Below, piece by piece: positions 1-6,741 of a DNA stretch of 16,007 bases; within the stretch, counting starts at the first letter, position 1, and every line of letters begins with the position of its first letter. The DNA is from JBEKZQ01 sp049509675 (GTDB taxonomy: Bacteria; Planctomycetota; Planctomycetia; Pirellulales; Thermoguttaceae), in the NCBI GenBank assembly GCA_049509675.1, contig JBEKZQ010000090.1:1-16007 (forward strand), read 5' to 3'. The translations under genes were made by a program, and so were the position numbers. The notes below the pieces were generated by a model, which saw only the letters and a program-made list of their open reading frames with translations, ran no database searches and was not told the origin of the DNA.

Positions 1-576
1 GTGAGCAACTGGTATATCGACGTGCAGAATCCGCCCAAGAGCTACCAGTTGGAAATCGGTTATCTGGCCGACGCTTCCCGCTTCCATTGTCTGGCGCGGA
101 GCAATGTGGTCAGCACCCCGGCGGCGGGGTCGGCCGAGGCCTTCGACAAGAATTGGGCGGGCGTGGCCAAGGATTTTGACCGCATCTACGCCATGACCGC
201 CGGTTACGCGGAACAGGAGGCCAGCGACGAGTTGAAGGAGGTGCTCGAGGAGCAGTTGCACCGGCCGATCGGCCCGGCGGCGGGGGTGTCGTTCGGCGTC
301 TCGCCGTTCACCAAACAGCAGTTCAACTTCCACGTGGATACCGAGTTGATTGTCCACGGGGTGGCACATCCGGACGCCCGCGTGACGCTCCGCGGCGAAC
401 CGGTGCATCTGCGTCCCGATGGCACTTTCGCCGTCCGCTTCAGCCTGCCGGATCGCCGGCACGTGTTGCCCGTGGTGGCCCGCAGCAGCGATGGCGCCGA
501 ACAGCGGACCATCGTGCTGGCCGTCGATCGCAACACGAAGATCATGGAACCGGTCCTCCGCGATGCGGGCGAGTGA
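1..576 (+). CDS. DUF4912 domain-containing protein, 3' part (5' end outside window)
   Basis: The frame is open from the first base to TGA at 574-576 (191 codons). It encodes the C-terminal part of a DUF4912 protein. The opening residues (SNWYIDVQNPP, then SYQLEIGYL) are the core of the domain rather than an N-terminus, so the GTG at base 1 is probably an internal valine and the gene is cut by the window edge. The second half (about residues 110-185) is a beta-rich, Ig-like stretch with VDTELIVHG, VTLRGEPV, LRPDGTFAVRF and QRTIVLAV, a pattern I associate with planctomycete members. The biochemical role of the family is not established. The stop overlaps the ribF start by 4 bp (GTGA), so the two genes are probably co-transcribed and translationally coupled. 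Confidence 0.85.
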   Translation: MSNWYIDVQNPPKSYQLEIGYLADASRFHCLARSNVVSTPAAGSAEAFDKNWAGVAKDFDRIYAMTAGYAEQEASDELKEVLEEQLHRPIGPAAGVSFGVSPFTKQQFNFHVDTELIVHGVAHPDARVTLRGEPVHLRPDGTFAVRFSLPDRRHVLPVVARSSDGAEQRTIVLAVDRNTKIMEPVLRDAGE

Positions 577-1520
577 GGCTCGCGACGCCCGTGAATCTAT
601 TGCGCGATCTGGACCGGCTGCCCGAGCGATTCCAGGGAGGCGCCGTCTCGATCGGCAATTTCGACGGCGTACACCGGGGCCATGCCCTGCTCATCGAGCG
701 ACTCGTGGCCCGGGCGCGGGAGGTGGGCGGCCCGGCCGTCGTCTTCACCTTCGATCCCCATTCGGCGCGACTGTTGCGCCCCGACAAAGCCCCCACCCCG
801 CTGTGCTGGACGCAGCGCAAGGCCGAGTTGCTCGCCGAACTGGGGGCCGATGCCGTCGTGGCCTATCCCACCGACGAGGCCTTGCTGCTGCTGGAGCCCG
901 GCGAGTTCTTCCAGCGCATCGTGCGTGCGCGGCTCTCCGCCCGGGCCATGGTCGAGGGGAGCAATTTCTTCTTCGGCCGCGGTCGCAAGGGAACGATCGA
1001 CGTGCTGCGCAGGTTGTGTGCCGAGGCCCGCATGCCGCTGGAAGTGGTCCAGCCGGTGGAAATCGACGGCCAAAGCGTGTCCAGTTCCCGCGTCCGTGCG
1101 TCGGTCTCCGCCGGCCGCATGGACGAAGCGCGCCGGCTGCTCACCCGCCCCTATCGCATCCGCGGCGTGGCAGTCGCCGGCAGCAGGCGGGGCAGCGGTC
1201 TGGGGTTTCCTACGGCCAATCTTGCCGAGATTGACACGCTCTTGCCTGCCGAAGGGATCTACGCCGGCCGTGGGTGGCTGGAGACGACACCCTATCCCGC
1301 GGCCATCAGCGTGGGCCCCAACCCGACCTTCGACGAAGGTGCATTGAAGGTCGAGGTCTATTTGCTGGACTACGACGGTGGCCCGCTCTACGGCCGGACC
1401 CTCGATGTTGACTTTCTCAGCCGATTGAGGGACATTAGGCAGTTCGAGTCCGCCGAGCAACTCGTGGTGCAAATGGCCGAGGACGTTGCGCAATCCCGCC
1501 GGATCGCCCAGGAAGCGTAG
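573..1520 (+). CDS. ribF: Bifunctional riboflavin kinase / FAD synthetase
   Basis: This 315-residue cytoplasmic enzyme phosphorylates riboflavin to FMN and then adenylylates FMN to FAD. The N-terminal nucleotidyltransferase domain shows SIGNFDGVHRGH (residues 26-37), FTFDPHSARLL (58-68) and the SSSR motif (170-173). The C-terminal flavokinase domain shows GFPTAN (211-216), GPNPTF (248-253) and KVEVYLLDYD (259-268), where Glu261 is the expected catalytic base. The length matches usual bacterial RibF (about 305-320). The GTG start at 573 overlaps the upstream TGA and places the first motif at the normal distance from the N-terminus. A 63-bp spacer containing a heptanucleotide array separates it from the next gene. 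No FMN riboswitch is seen, and the coupled start leaves no room for one. Confidence 0.97.
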   Translation: MRLATPVNLLRDLDRLPERFQGGAVSIGNFDGVHRGHALLIERLVARAREVGGPAVVFTFDPHSARLLRPDKAPTPLCWTQRKAELLAELGADAVVAYPTDEALLLLEPGEFFQRIVRARLSARAMVEGSNFFFGRGRKGTIDVLRRLCAEARMPLEVVQPVEIDGQSVSSSRVRASVSAGRMDEARRLLTRPYRIRGVAVAGSRRGSGLGFPTANLAEIDTLLPAEGIYAGRGWLETTPYPAAISVGPNPTFDEGALKVEVYLLDYDGGPLYGRTLDVDFLSRLRDIRQFESAEQLVVQMAEDVAQSRRIAQEA

Positions 1521-1543
1521 CGTGCAAAGGCCGCGATCTCGAA

Positions 1544-1571
1544 ACTGAACACTGAAAACTGAATACTGAAA
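1544..1571 (+). repeat. Heptanucleotide array 1, (ACTGAAA)-type, 4 units
   Basis: Four exact-period 7-bp units follow one another: ACTGAAC, ACTGAAA, ACTGAAT, ACTGAAA. The array fills most of the 63-bp spacer between ribF and the DHH phosphoesterase gene and ends 12 bp before the next ATG, where no Shine-Dalgarno sequence is visible. The unit is a rotation of GAAAACT, the reverse complement of the AGTTTTC units at 2572. It is AT-rich against a GC-rich background. Confidence 0.9.
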
Positions 1572-1583
1572 ACTGGCTTTCCC

Positions 1584-2573
1584 ATGATCCCATGGTCCCG
1601 ATTCGTCGACTTGGTTCGCTCCCATCAGCGTTTCCTGTTGACGTGTCACATTCGTCCCGACTGCGACGCGCTGGGCAGCGAGTTGGGCATGGCGGCCGTT
1701 TTGCGGCACCTGGGGAAGGACGTGCTGTTGGTCAACGCCTTCGCCGTGCCGCCTAACTTGCGATTTCTGGAGGAAAATCCGCAAACCAGGCAGTTGGGCA
1801 AAGAGATCACGGCCGAACAACTGGCGGATCGCGAAGTGCTTGTCATTCTGGACACCACGGCGTGGGCGCAGCTCGGGGCCATGGCCGACGTTGTACGCAC
1901 GACGAAGGCCGTCAAGGTGGTGCTGGATCATCACGTCAGCGAAGATGACCTGGGAGCCGAACTGTTCAAGGACACCGAGGCCGAGGCGACGGGACGATTG
2001 GTCGCGGAGGCGGCCGGCGCGCTAGGTGTGCAGCTCACGCCCGAGATGGCCAAACCGCTGTTCGCGGCCCTGGCCACGGACACTGGCTGGTTCCGTTTCG
2101 CGTCCACCCAGCCCGGCACGCTCCGCCTGGCGGCGCAGTTGGTAGAGGCGGGCGCCCGGCCTGAGCAACTCTACAAGCAACTCTACGAGCACGACTCGCT
2201 GGCCCGGTTGCGATTGATCGGCCGCACCATGTGCCGGGTGCAGACCGACCTGGGCGGCCGGCTCATCTACACCTGGATCGAGCAGGCCGATTTCCAGGCC
2301 ACCGGGGCCGTGTCCTCCGACAGCGAGGATCTCATCAACATGACCCTCACCGTGGGCGGAACAGAGGTGGCCGTGATTTTCGTGGAGCAGAAGGACGGCG
2401 CGCTGAAGGTCAGTTTCCGCAGCCGCTCGGATGTCGATTGCAGTCGCCTGGCCGAGCAGTTTGGCGGGGGTGGCCACAAACGGGCGGCCGGCGCGACGCT
2501 CCGCGAACCGCTGGCCTCCGCGCAAGCGAAGGTCCTTGACGCCGCACGCGCCGCCATGCAAGATGGTGGGTAG
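1584..2573 (+). CDS. DHH/DHHA1 family phosphoesterase (NrnA-type oligoribonuclease / pAp phosphatase)
   Basis: This 329-residue protein has the two-domain DHH architecture of NrnA, which degrades nanoRNA and dephosphorylates 3'-phosphoadenosine 5'-phosphate (pAp). Mn-binding motifs of the DHH domain are visible: H22-x-R-P-D26-x-D28 (HIRPDCDALGSE), Asp90 in VILDTT, D115-H116-H117 and Asp166 in ATDTGWFR. The C-terminal DHHA1 domain carries the substrate-binding loop GGGGHKRAAGA (294-304) preceded by SFRSR (277-281). The length fits NrnA (about 310-330) and is much shorter than RecJ or GdpP. The exact substrate (short RNA, pAp or a cyclic-dinucleotide product) cannot be told from sequence. The ATG start is chosen because the first motif then begins at residue 22, as usual. 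The stop codon overlaps the first unit of heptad array 2. Confidence 0.92.
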   Translation: MIPWSRFVDLVRSHQRFLLTCHIRPDCDALGSELGMAAVLRHLGKDVLLVNAFAVPPNLRFLEENPQTRQLGKEITAEQLADREVLVILDTTAWAQLGAMADVVRTTKAVKVVLDHHVSEDDLGAELFKDTEAEATGRLVAEAAGALGVQLTPEMAKPLFAALATDTGWFRFASTQPGTLRLAAQLVEAGARPEQLYKQLYEHDSLARLRLIGRTMCRVQTDLGGRLIYTWIEQADFQATGAVSSDSEDLINMTLTVGGTEVAVIFVEQKDGALKVSFRSRSDVDCSRLAEQFGGGGHKRAAGATLREPLASAQAKVLDAARAAMQDGG

Positions 2574-2623
2574 TTTTCAGTTTTCAGTTTTTTCGATTTC
2601 AGATTTCAGATTTCAGATTTGAG
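2572..2623 (+). repeat. Heptanucleotide array 2, AGTTTTC then ATTTCAG/ATTTGAG units
   Basis: Two AGTTTTC units are followed by a 10-bp imperfect unit, three ATTTCAG units and one ATTTGAG unit, all with 7-bp phase inside each block. The array begins inside the TAG stop of the DHH gene and ends 3 bp before the ATG of the Rieske gene, so it is the whole intergenic spacer. AGTTTTC is the reverse complement of the array 1 unit, and ATTTGAG is a rotation of the GAGATTT unit of array 3 at 10072. No ribosome-binding site is visible between the array and the ATG. Confidence 0.9.
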
Positions 2624-2626
2624 ATA

Positions 2627-3181
2627 ATGTTCCCAACTTCCCCAACGCCTGGCGGCAGCGACCGCCGCAACTTCCTGGCCGCTGCGGCCGCATTGATCTG
2701 TGCCGCCGTCGCCTATGCCGTGCCCGCCTTGACCGGGCTGGTCGCTTTTCTGAGCCCGTGGCGGCAAAAGGCTCAGCCCCGGCAGTTGATCCGCGTGGCT
2801 GCGCTTTCCGCACTGCCCCTCAATGGCCCGCCGCAGAAGTTCCCGGTCATTGCCGACCGAACGGATGCCTGGAATCGCTTTGCCGCCGAGCCGATCGGGG
2901 CCGTCTACTTGCGGCGCACCGGTGAGCAAGCGGTCGCGGCCTTGCAGGTGCTCTGCCCACATGCCGGATGCTTTGTGAGTTTCGATGATGCAAAGGGCGA
3001 GTTCTTCTGCCCTTGCCACGGCGCACAGTTCAGCCCCGACGGAGCGCGCAAGGGCGGCGCGAGCTGTCTCAGCCCTCGCGATCTCGACACGCTCGTGGTC
3101 GAGATCCGCAACGGCAGCGAAGTCTGGGTCGAGTTCGCAAAATTCCAAACCGGCACCGCCCAAAAGAGCCCGCAAGCATGA
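2627..3181 (+). CDS. Rieske [2Fe-2S] iron-sulfur subunit of a bc-type quinol oxidoreductase
   Basis: This 184-residue membrane-anchored protein carries electrons from quinol to cytochrome c. An SDRRNFL segment (11-17), followed by a hydrophobic stretch to about residue 43, resembles a Tat-type signal anchor. The Rieske boxes are CPHAGC (C110, H112, C115) and CPCHGAQF (C128, C130, H131). By family knowledge C110, H112, C128 and H131 bind the cluster, and C115-C130 form the disulfide. The usual CPCHGSxY is here CHGAQF. The serine and tyrosine hydroxyls that raise the cluster potential are absent, so a low-potential, menaquinol-type Rieske is likely (inference). The stop overlaps the ATG of the cytochrome b gene (ATGA), indicating coupled expression of the two subunits. 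Confidence 0.95.
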   Translation: MFPTSPTPGGSDRRNFLAAAAALICAAVAYAVPALTGLVAFLSPWRQKAQPRQLIRVAALSALPLNGPPQKFPVIADRTDAWNRFAAEPIGAVYLRRTGEQAVAALQVLCPHAGCFVSFDDAKGEFFCPCHGAQFSPDGARKGGASCLSPRDLDTLVVEIRNGSEVWVEFAKFQTGTAQKSPQA

Positions 3182-4998
3182 ACGCCGTTCTCAATTGGAT
3201 CGAAGAGCGGACGGGCATTGCCACCGCGGTCCGCAATTGGCTCGACCGACCGGTGGCGGGCGGGCCGGCCTGGCGACACGTCGGGCCGGCCACGCTCGTG
3301 TTCGCTCTGGTGAGCCAGGCCATCACGGGCCTTGTGTTGTGGATGTACTATAGCCCCAGCACCCATAGCGCCTGGGAAAGCGTCTACTTCGTGCAGTACC
3401 ACGTGCAAGGCGGTTGGCTCTTGCGGGCAATGCACTATTACACCGCCCAGGTGATGCTCGCACTGGTGCTGATCTATTTCGTCGAAATGATCCTGCTTGG
3501 CACATACCGTGCCCCGCGCGAGGCGCTGTTCTGGTTAGTCGTGTTGATGGGGCTGATCACCCTGGCCTTGAACTTGACCGGCGATCTGCTGGCCTGGGAC
3601 CAGAACAGTTATTGGGCCACCCACGTGCGCACCGGGTTCCTGCACCTGCTGCCGGGGATCGGCGATGATCTGTACAAGTTGGCGGTGGGCGGGTCGGAGT
3701 TCGGCCATCTCACGCTTACGCGATTCCTCGCCCTGCACATCGGCGTCTTCACCCCGCTGCTGGCCCTGCTGCTGGTACTGCACGGGTATCTCGGCCGGCG
3801 CCATGGAGACTGTCCCAATTCTCGTCTAAGCGAAAATGGGACTGTCCCCTTGCCGGCCACCTCCTACTGGCCGCGGCAGGCGGCGCGCGACGCAATCGCC
3901 TGCCTGCTGGTGCTGACAGTGGTCCTGTTCCTGTCGCTTCGGCATGGCACGTTGGGACCTCAAGCCGGCATCGAGTTGGGCGCCCCGGCCGATCCGGCCG
4001 AAGATTTCGGCGCCGCCCGGCCGGAGTGGTCTTTCCGCGGACTGTTTCAGTTCCGCGAGTTGTTTCCACCCAGCCTGGAGATTCTGCCTATCTTCGTTAT
4101 CCCCGGGCTGCTGGTACTCGTGGTGTTGGCCATGCCGTGGGTGGGCAAGTGGCGGCGGGGGCACTGGTTCAACCTCGTTTTCGTGCTAGCGATACTCGGC
4201 GGCCTGGCCCTGTTGTCGTGGCAATCGTGGGCCGACGATGCCCGAAATGACAAATATCAGCAGGCCGCGGCCTACGGCAGGCAACAGGCGGAGCGGGCCA
4301 GGCAGTTGGCCGAGTCGCCCCAGGGTATCCCCCTGGGCGGCGCGTTGGCGCTGTTGCGCGACGATCCTAAGACCCAAGGCCCCAAGCTGTTCGCGCAATA
4401 CTGCGCTTCATGCCATGGATACGTCGAGCACGGGGACACGGCGGGCGAGAAGAACAAGACGGCCCCCGACCTGTATGGCTTCGCCACGCGAGCCTGGCTC
4501 TCGGGCCTGTTGGACCCGAAGCAGATCGCGGGCCCAAAATACTTCGGCGGCACCAAGTTCCACAACGAGGACATGGTCGGCTTCGTCAAGGAGAACTTCG
4601 CCCAGCTCAGCCCGGCCGATGCGCAGAATCGCGACCGCCTGGTGATCGCCCTCTCGGCCGAGGCGGAACTGAAATCGCAGCACGACGAGGACCTGCGCGA
4701 TGCGGGACTTCTGAAGCAGGGGCGTGCGGCATTTGTCCAGATCGGCTGCACCGACTGCCACAAGTTCCGCGACAAGGGGCAACTTGGCACGGCGCCCGAG
4801 TTGACCGGTTATGGCTCGCGCCAATGGCTGATCGGCATCATCAGCGACCCGACCGCCAAGCGGTTCTACGCAAAGAAGAACGACCGCATGCCGGCCTTCG
4901 CTCCGGCGTCCAACGATCCGACCCGAAATATGCTCAGCAGTCGCGACCTGGGCCTGTTGGTCGATTGGCTCCAGTGGTACGGAGAATGCGACCGTTAG
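3178..4998 (+). CDS. Cytochrome b (b6 plus subunit IV) fused to diheme cytochrome c
   Basis: This 606-residue protein combines the quinol-oxidising cytochrome b with its own electron acceptor. Residues 1-205 form the b6-like four-helix part with His86, His187 and His202, in b6-type spacing (15 residues in helix D). The fourth ligand position, expected 14 residues after His86, is Tyr100. Residues 210-225 are encoded by a repeat palindrome. Residues 226-355 match the C-terminal domain, with PEWS (282-285) at the Qo motif, then a helix and linker. The C-terminal part has two c-type haem sites, C409-A-S-C-H413 and C524-T-D-C-H528, with Met466 and Met571 as candidate distal ligands. The ATG at 3178 overlaps the Rieske stop and gives a normal N-terminus (LNWIEERTG). 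The partner is the Rieske subunit. The quinone is probably menaquinone, inferred from the Rieske protein. Confidence 0.93.
   Translation: MNAVLNWIEERTGIATAVRNWLDRPVAGGPAWRHVGPATLVFALVSQAITGLVLWMYYSPSTHSAWESVYFVQYHVQGGWLLRAMHYYTAQVMLALVLIYFVEMILLGTYRAPREALFWLVVLMGLITLALNLTGDLLAWDQNSYWATHVRTGFLHLLPGIGDDLYKLAVGGSEFGHLTLTRFLALHIGVFTPLLALLLVLHGYLGRRHGDCPNSRLSENGTVPLPATSYWPRQAARDAIACLLVLTVVLFLSLRHGTLGPQAGIELGAPADPAEDFGAARPEWSFRGLFQFRELFPPSLEILPIFVIPGLLVLVVLAMPWVGKWRRGHWFNLVFVLAILGGLALLSWQSWADDARNDKYQQAAAYGRQQAERARQLAESPQGIPLGGALALLRDDPKTQGPKLFAQYCASCHGYVEHGDTAGEKNKTAPDLYGFATRAWLSGLLDPKQIAGPKYFGGTKFHNEDMVGFVKENFAQLSPADAQNRDRLVIALSAEAELKSQHDEDLRDAGLLKQGRAAFVQIGCTDCHKFRDKGQLGTAPELTGYGSRQWLIGIISDPTAKRFYAKKNDRMPAFAPASNDPTRNMLSSRDLGLLVDWLQWYGECDR
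3805..3849 (+). repeat. 45-bp REP-like inverted repeat inside the cytochrome b gene
   Basis: Imperfect inverted arms GGAGACTGTCCCAATT (from 3805) and AATGGGACTGTCCCC (to 3849) flank a short loop. Read as reverse complement the right arm is GGGGACAGTCCCATT, matching the left arm at all but about three positions. The element is exactly 45 bp and begins on a codon boundary, so it adds 15 codons (residues 210-224) without a stop. The arm sequence is of a kind I recall as common between genes in planctomycete genomes (recalled, not checked). It lies in the loop after helix D. Confidence 0.75.
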
Positions 4999-5132
4999 CG
5001 GATTGGCAGCCGCGCGGCTCGCCTTCCGCCAGTTTGCCCATCTTGGCAGAACGCACTCGCTGCCCGCATTTTCGGCATAATCTGCGGAATCGATACAGTT
5101 TATCGCCGCCGCGGCCGATTCATGGCAATACC

Positions 5133-5897
5133 ATGTGGTGCGGACGCTGCGGACAGGATGTGCCCGGGGTGCCCTCCCTGGCGGAGGGTCGCTACTCATG
5201 TCCGCGCTGCGCCGGAGTGCTTGCGGCGGAGTACGTCCCGGACGTTGAGTCGCCGGTGTCCACATCGGCGTTCGCGCCGCCCTGCTACGACGGTTGGGAC
5301 TTGGATGAGCAACTGCGTCACATCCAGCGCGTGCTCGCGGGATCGGGCGCCACGCCCAACCTTCGGTCGACACCCGGCTTGTCCGACAGTGCCGACAGTA
5401 CGGTTGGACAAGTGCTGCGGTTCGATCCGCCTGTTGCGAGCCCTGCGAAGAACCACTCGCCCGCGATGCGCCGGGCTCGCCCCAAGAAGGCCGGCGGCCG
5501 GTTCTGGTCGGTCTTGACCTGGATCGCCAGCGTACTGGGGTTGCTAAGTTTCGCCTGCGGCGGCGGGCTGATGGCTTGGTCGGTAGTCTCGGGCCGGTCT
5601 GACCTGTGGGCGCTGGGCACGCCGCTTGCCTTGGGCGGACAAGTGGCCCTGTTGGTGGGCCTGGTCTTTCAGATCGACCGGCTTTGGCAGGGGAGCCACG
5701 CGACCGTGGCCAAGCTCGACGACGTCGACCAACACCTGCACCAGTTGCAGACCACGACCAACATGCTCGGCAGTACACACGGGCCGTCGGCCGCATTCTA
5801 TGCTCATCTGGCCGAAGGCGCCGGCCCACATCTGTTGCTGAACGACCTGAAAGGCCAGCTCGACTTGTTGGCCATGAAGCTCAGCCAGCACGAGTAG
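5133..5897 (+). CDS. Zinc-ribbon protein with two transmembrane helices, function unknown
   Basis: I do not recognise a named family. The 254-residue product begins with a four-cysteine zinc ribbon (C3-x2-C6 and C23-x2-C26). A 90-residue low-complexity linker follows, then two hydrophobic segments (about 124-151 and 158-180), the second ending in FQIDRLW. A helical, Gln/Leu/Asp-rich stretch (about 187-212) may form a short coiled coil. The ribbon should be cytoplasmic, with a tight membrane hairpin. The ATG at 5133 is chosen because it puts the first Cys pair at residue 3. The frame is open further upstream, but that part overlaps the cytochrome gene and reads as antisense-like, arginine-rich sequence. 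A CATAAT hexamer at 5076-5081 could be a -10 box but lacks a good -35. It follows the bc-complex genes by 134 bp, so a role with that complex is possible but unproven. Confidence 0.72.
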   Translation: MWCGRCGQDVPGVPSLAEGRYSCPRCAGVLAAEYVPDVESPVSTSAFAPPCYDGWDLDEQLRHIQRVLAGSGATPNLRSTPGLSDSADSTVGQVLRFDPPVASPAKNHSPAMRRARPKKAGGRFWSVLTWIASVLGLLSFACGGGLMAWSVVSGRSDLWALGTPLALGGQVALLVGLVFQIDRLWQGSHATVAKLDDVDQHLHQLQTTTNMLGSTHGPSAAFYAHLAEGAGPHLLLNDLKGQLDLLAMKLSQHE

Positions 5898-5900
5898 GCT

Positions 5901-5940
5901 CCCCTCGCCCCTCGCGGGAGAGGGGTCGGGGGTGAGGGGG
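5901..5940. terminator. GC-rich hairpin between convergent genes, probable terminator / interspersed repeat
   Basis: CCCCTC at 5908-5913 pairs with GAGGGG at 5920-5925, and the outer CCCCTC at 5901-5906 pairs with GAGGGG at 5934-5939. On the plus strand the hairpin is followed by TTTT. It begins 3 bp after the stop of the zinc-ribbon gene and ends 16 bp before the stop of the convergent minus-strand gene, a good place for a bidirectional terminator. The C/G-rich sequence also resembles a repeat found between genes in many GC-rich genomes (recalled, not checked). Confidence 0.6.
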
Positions 5941-5956
5941 TTTTCCATGTAGCCCC

Positions 5957-6442
5957 CTACTTCCCCGGGCGGATCTTCAGCAGGCAACAACCGTCGCGGC
6001 CGGGCCGCCAGGTCTCGGCGGAGAACTGGAAACCGGCCGCCTCGAAGGTGCCGTTGTCGACCCGGGCGGCAATGCGGCACAAGGTGGCCACGTCGTCGTC
6101 CGACAGGCCGATCTCCTGCCAGGCCTCCTTCAAGGGACACCTGTGATGTTGCACGTCCAGGCCATCGGGGTCGTCGCGCAGCACTTCCGGTTGGAAGAGC
6201 CGTCCGCCGTCGGCCGAGGAGCCCACGAATGCCCGCTTCAGCCCGGCCAGGTCGTTGGGAGCGAACTGGGCATATTTCTGTTTACCCTTCTGTGCGCCGC
6301 GGCGATAGATCGCTCGGCTGAGGATCTCCTCGGCCTTTTCCGCGCCCAACTCGGCGCGCATCTCGTCGAAGATCAGGTAGTAGAGAATGGCCCGATGCTT
6401 GAACGATTCGTGAAGCTCTTGGCGAAGTTGTTCTTCGGACAT
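5957..6442 (-). CDS. L-2-amino-thiazoline-4-carboxylic acid hydrolase family protein
   Basis: This 161-residue cytosolic protein resembles the ATC hydrolase family. The named member opens the thiazoline ring of L-2-amino-thiazoline-4-carboxylate on the way to cysteine, but most members are of unknown substrate. Visible family features are FKHRAILYYLIFDEM (14-28) near the N-terminus, the core CPLKEAWQEIGLS (102-114), LCRIAARVDNG (121-131), and the end motif GCCLLKI (151-157) after AETWRPGRD. Cys102 is the conserved core cysteine. The ATG at 6442 is supported by GGGAGG six bases upstream; the frame is open further upstream but lacks family similarity. It stands alone on the minus strand, divergent from recG, with a plausible promoter at 6461-6489. 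No cysteine or thiazoline pathway gene is adjacent, so the substrate remains open. Confidence 0.8.
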   Translation of the reverse strand: MSEEQLRQELHESFKHRAILYYLIFDEMRAELGAEKAEEILSRAIYRRGAQKGKQKYAQFAPNDLAGLKRAFVGSSADGGRLFQPEVLRDDPDGLDVQHHRCPLKEAWQEIGLSDDDVATLCRIAARVDNGTFEAAGFQFSAETWRPGRDGCCLLKIRPGK

Positions 6443-6460
6443 ACGGCACCTCCCGCGACC

Positions 6461-6489
6461 ATGATACACATCGTTGTCCGAAGCGGCAA
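6461..6489 (-). promoter_or_regulatory. Candidate sigma-70-type promoter for the ATC-hydrolase-like gene
   Basis: On the minus strand TTGCCG (6489-6484) and TATCAT (6466-6461) are separated by exactly 17 bp. They match the bacterial consensus at 4/6 and 5/6 positions. The predicted transcript would start about 11 bases before the ATG and just include the GGGAGG ribosome-binding site. Promoter rules in this phylum are less certain, so this is a candidate only. Confidence 0.4.
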
Positions 6490-6558
6490 CACGGCCAAGA
6501 GGCCGCTCTTGCCGGCGGCATTTTCTAGCAAGGATGGCCCGGATGGCTCCGCTGGTGC

Positions 6559-6574
6559 CACGGGCTTGCCCGTG
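6559..6574. repeat. Short perfect hairpin CACGGGC-TT-GCCCGTG
   Basis: A 7-bp perfect stem with a 2-bp centre lies inside GGTGCCACGGGCTTGCCCGT. The surrounding sequence (GTGCCAC...GTGC) resembles the short GGCAC-type palindromes repeated between genes in planctomycetes, and shares GGCAC elements with the tandem repeat 113 bp to the right. Confidence 0.5.
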
Positions 6575-6686
6575 CTTCCCCGGCCGGTCCTTGTAGCCAA
6601 GTCTCGCCAAAGCCGTTCCGCGAATGAAAGAACTCCCCTGCGGCGAACGTCGCGAAGAGGTTTCTGGCGGCTCAATACGGCAAGAA

Positions 6687-6741
6687 CCGGCGGAGGAGCA
6701 CTGGAAGTGGCACCCGGCGGAGAAGCACTGGCAAGCGGCAC
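6687..6741 (+). repeat. Two-copy 27/28-bp tandem repeat upstream of recG
   Basis: Copy 1 (6687-6713) and copy 2 (6714-6741) both run CCGGCGGAG, then AGCACTGG, then GGCAC, with a few substitutions and one inserted base. A third copy begins with CCGGGGCC and stops. The repeat would encode part of an N-terminal extension if recG were started upstream, which argues for the downstream start. Confidence 0.75.

Noticed and set aside
597..1934. A 445-codon minus-strand open frame covering ribF and part of the DHH gene
   Set aside because: It spans two unrelated plus-strand genes and the heptad array, which no single real gene would do, and has no motif.
5091..5105. CGATA-N5-TATCG inverted repeat before the zinc-ribbon gene
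   Set aside because: A 5-bp arm is expected by chance in a window of this size, and no second copy or promoter fit supports an operator.
5378..5412. CTTGTCC/GGACAAG inverted repeat inside the zinc-ribbon gene
   Set aside because: It has only a 7-bp arm with a 21-bp loop, lies in low-complexity linker-coding sequence, and has no related copy in the window.
4408..5829. A 473-codon open frame on the minus strand across the cytochrome and zinc-ribbon genes
   Set aside because: It is antisense to the well-supported cytochrome c domain and the zinc-ribbon gene, is rich in Arg/Pro/Ala/Gly as expected of GC-rich antisense frames, and shows no domain motif.
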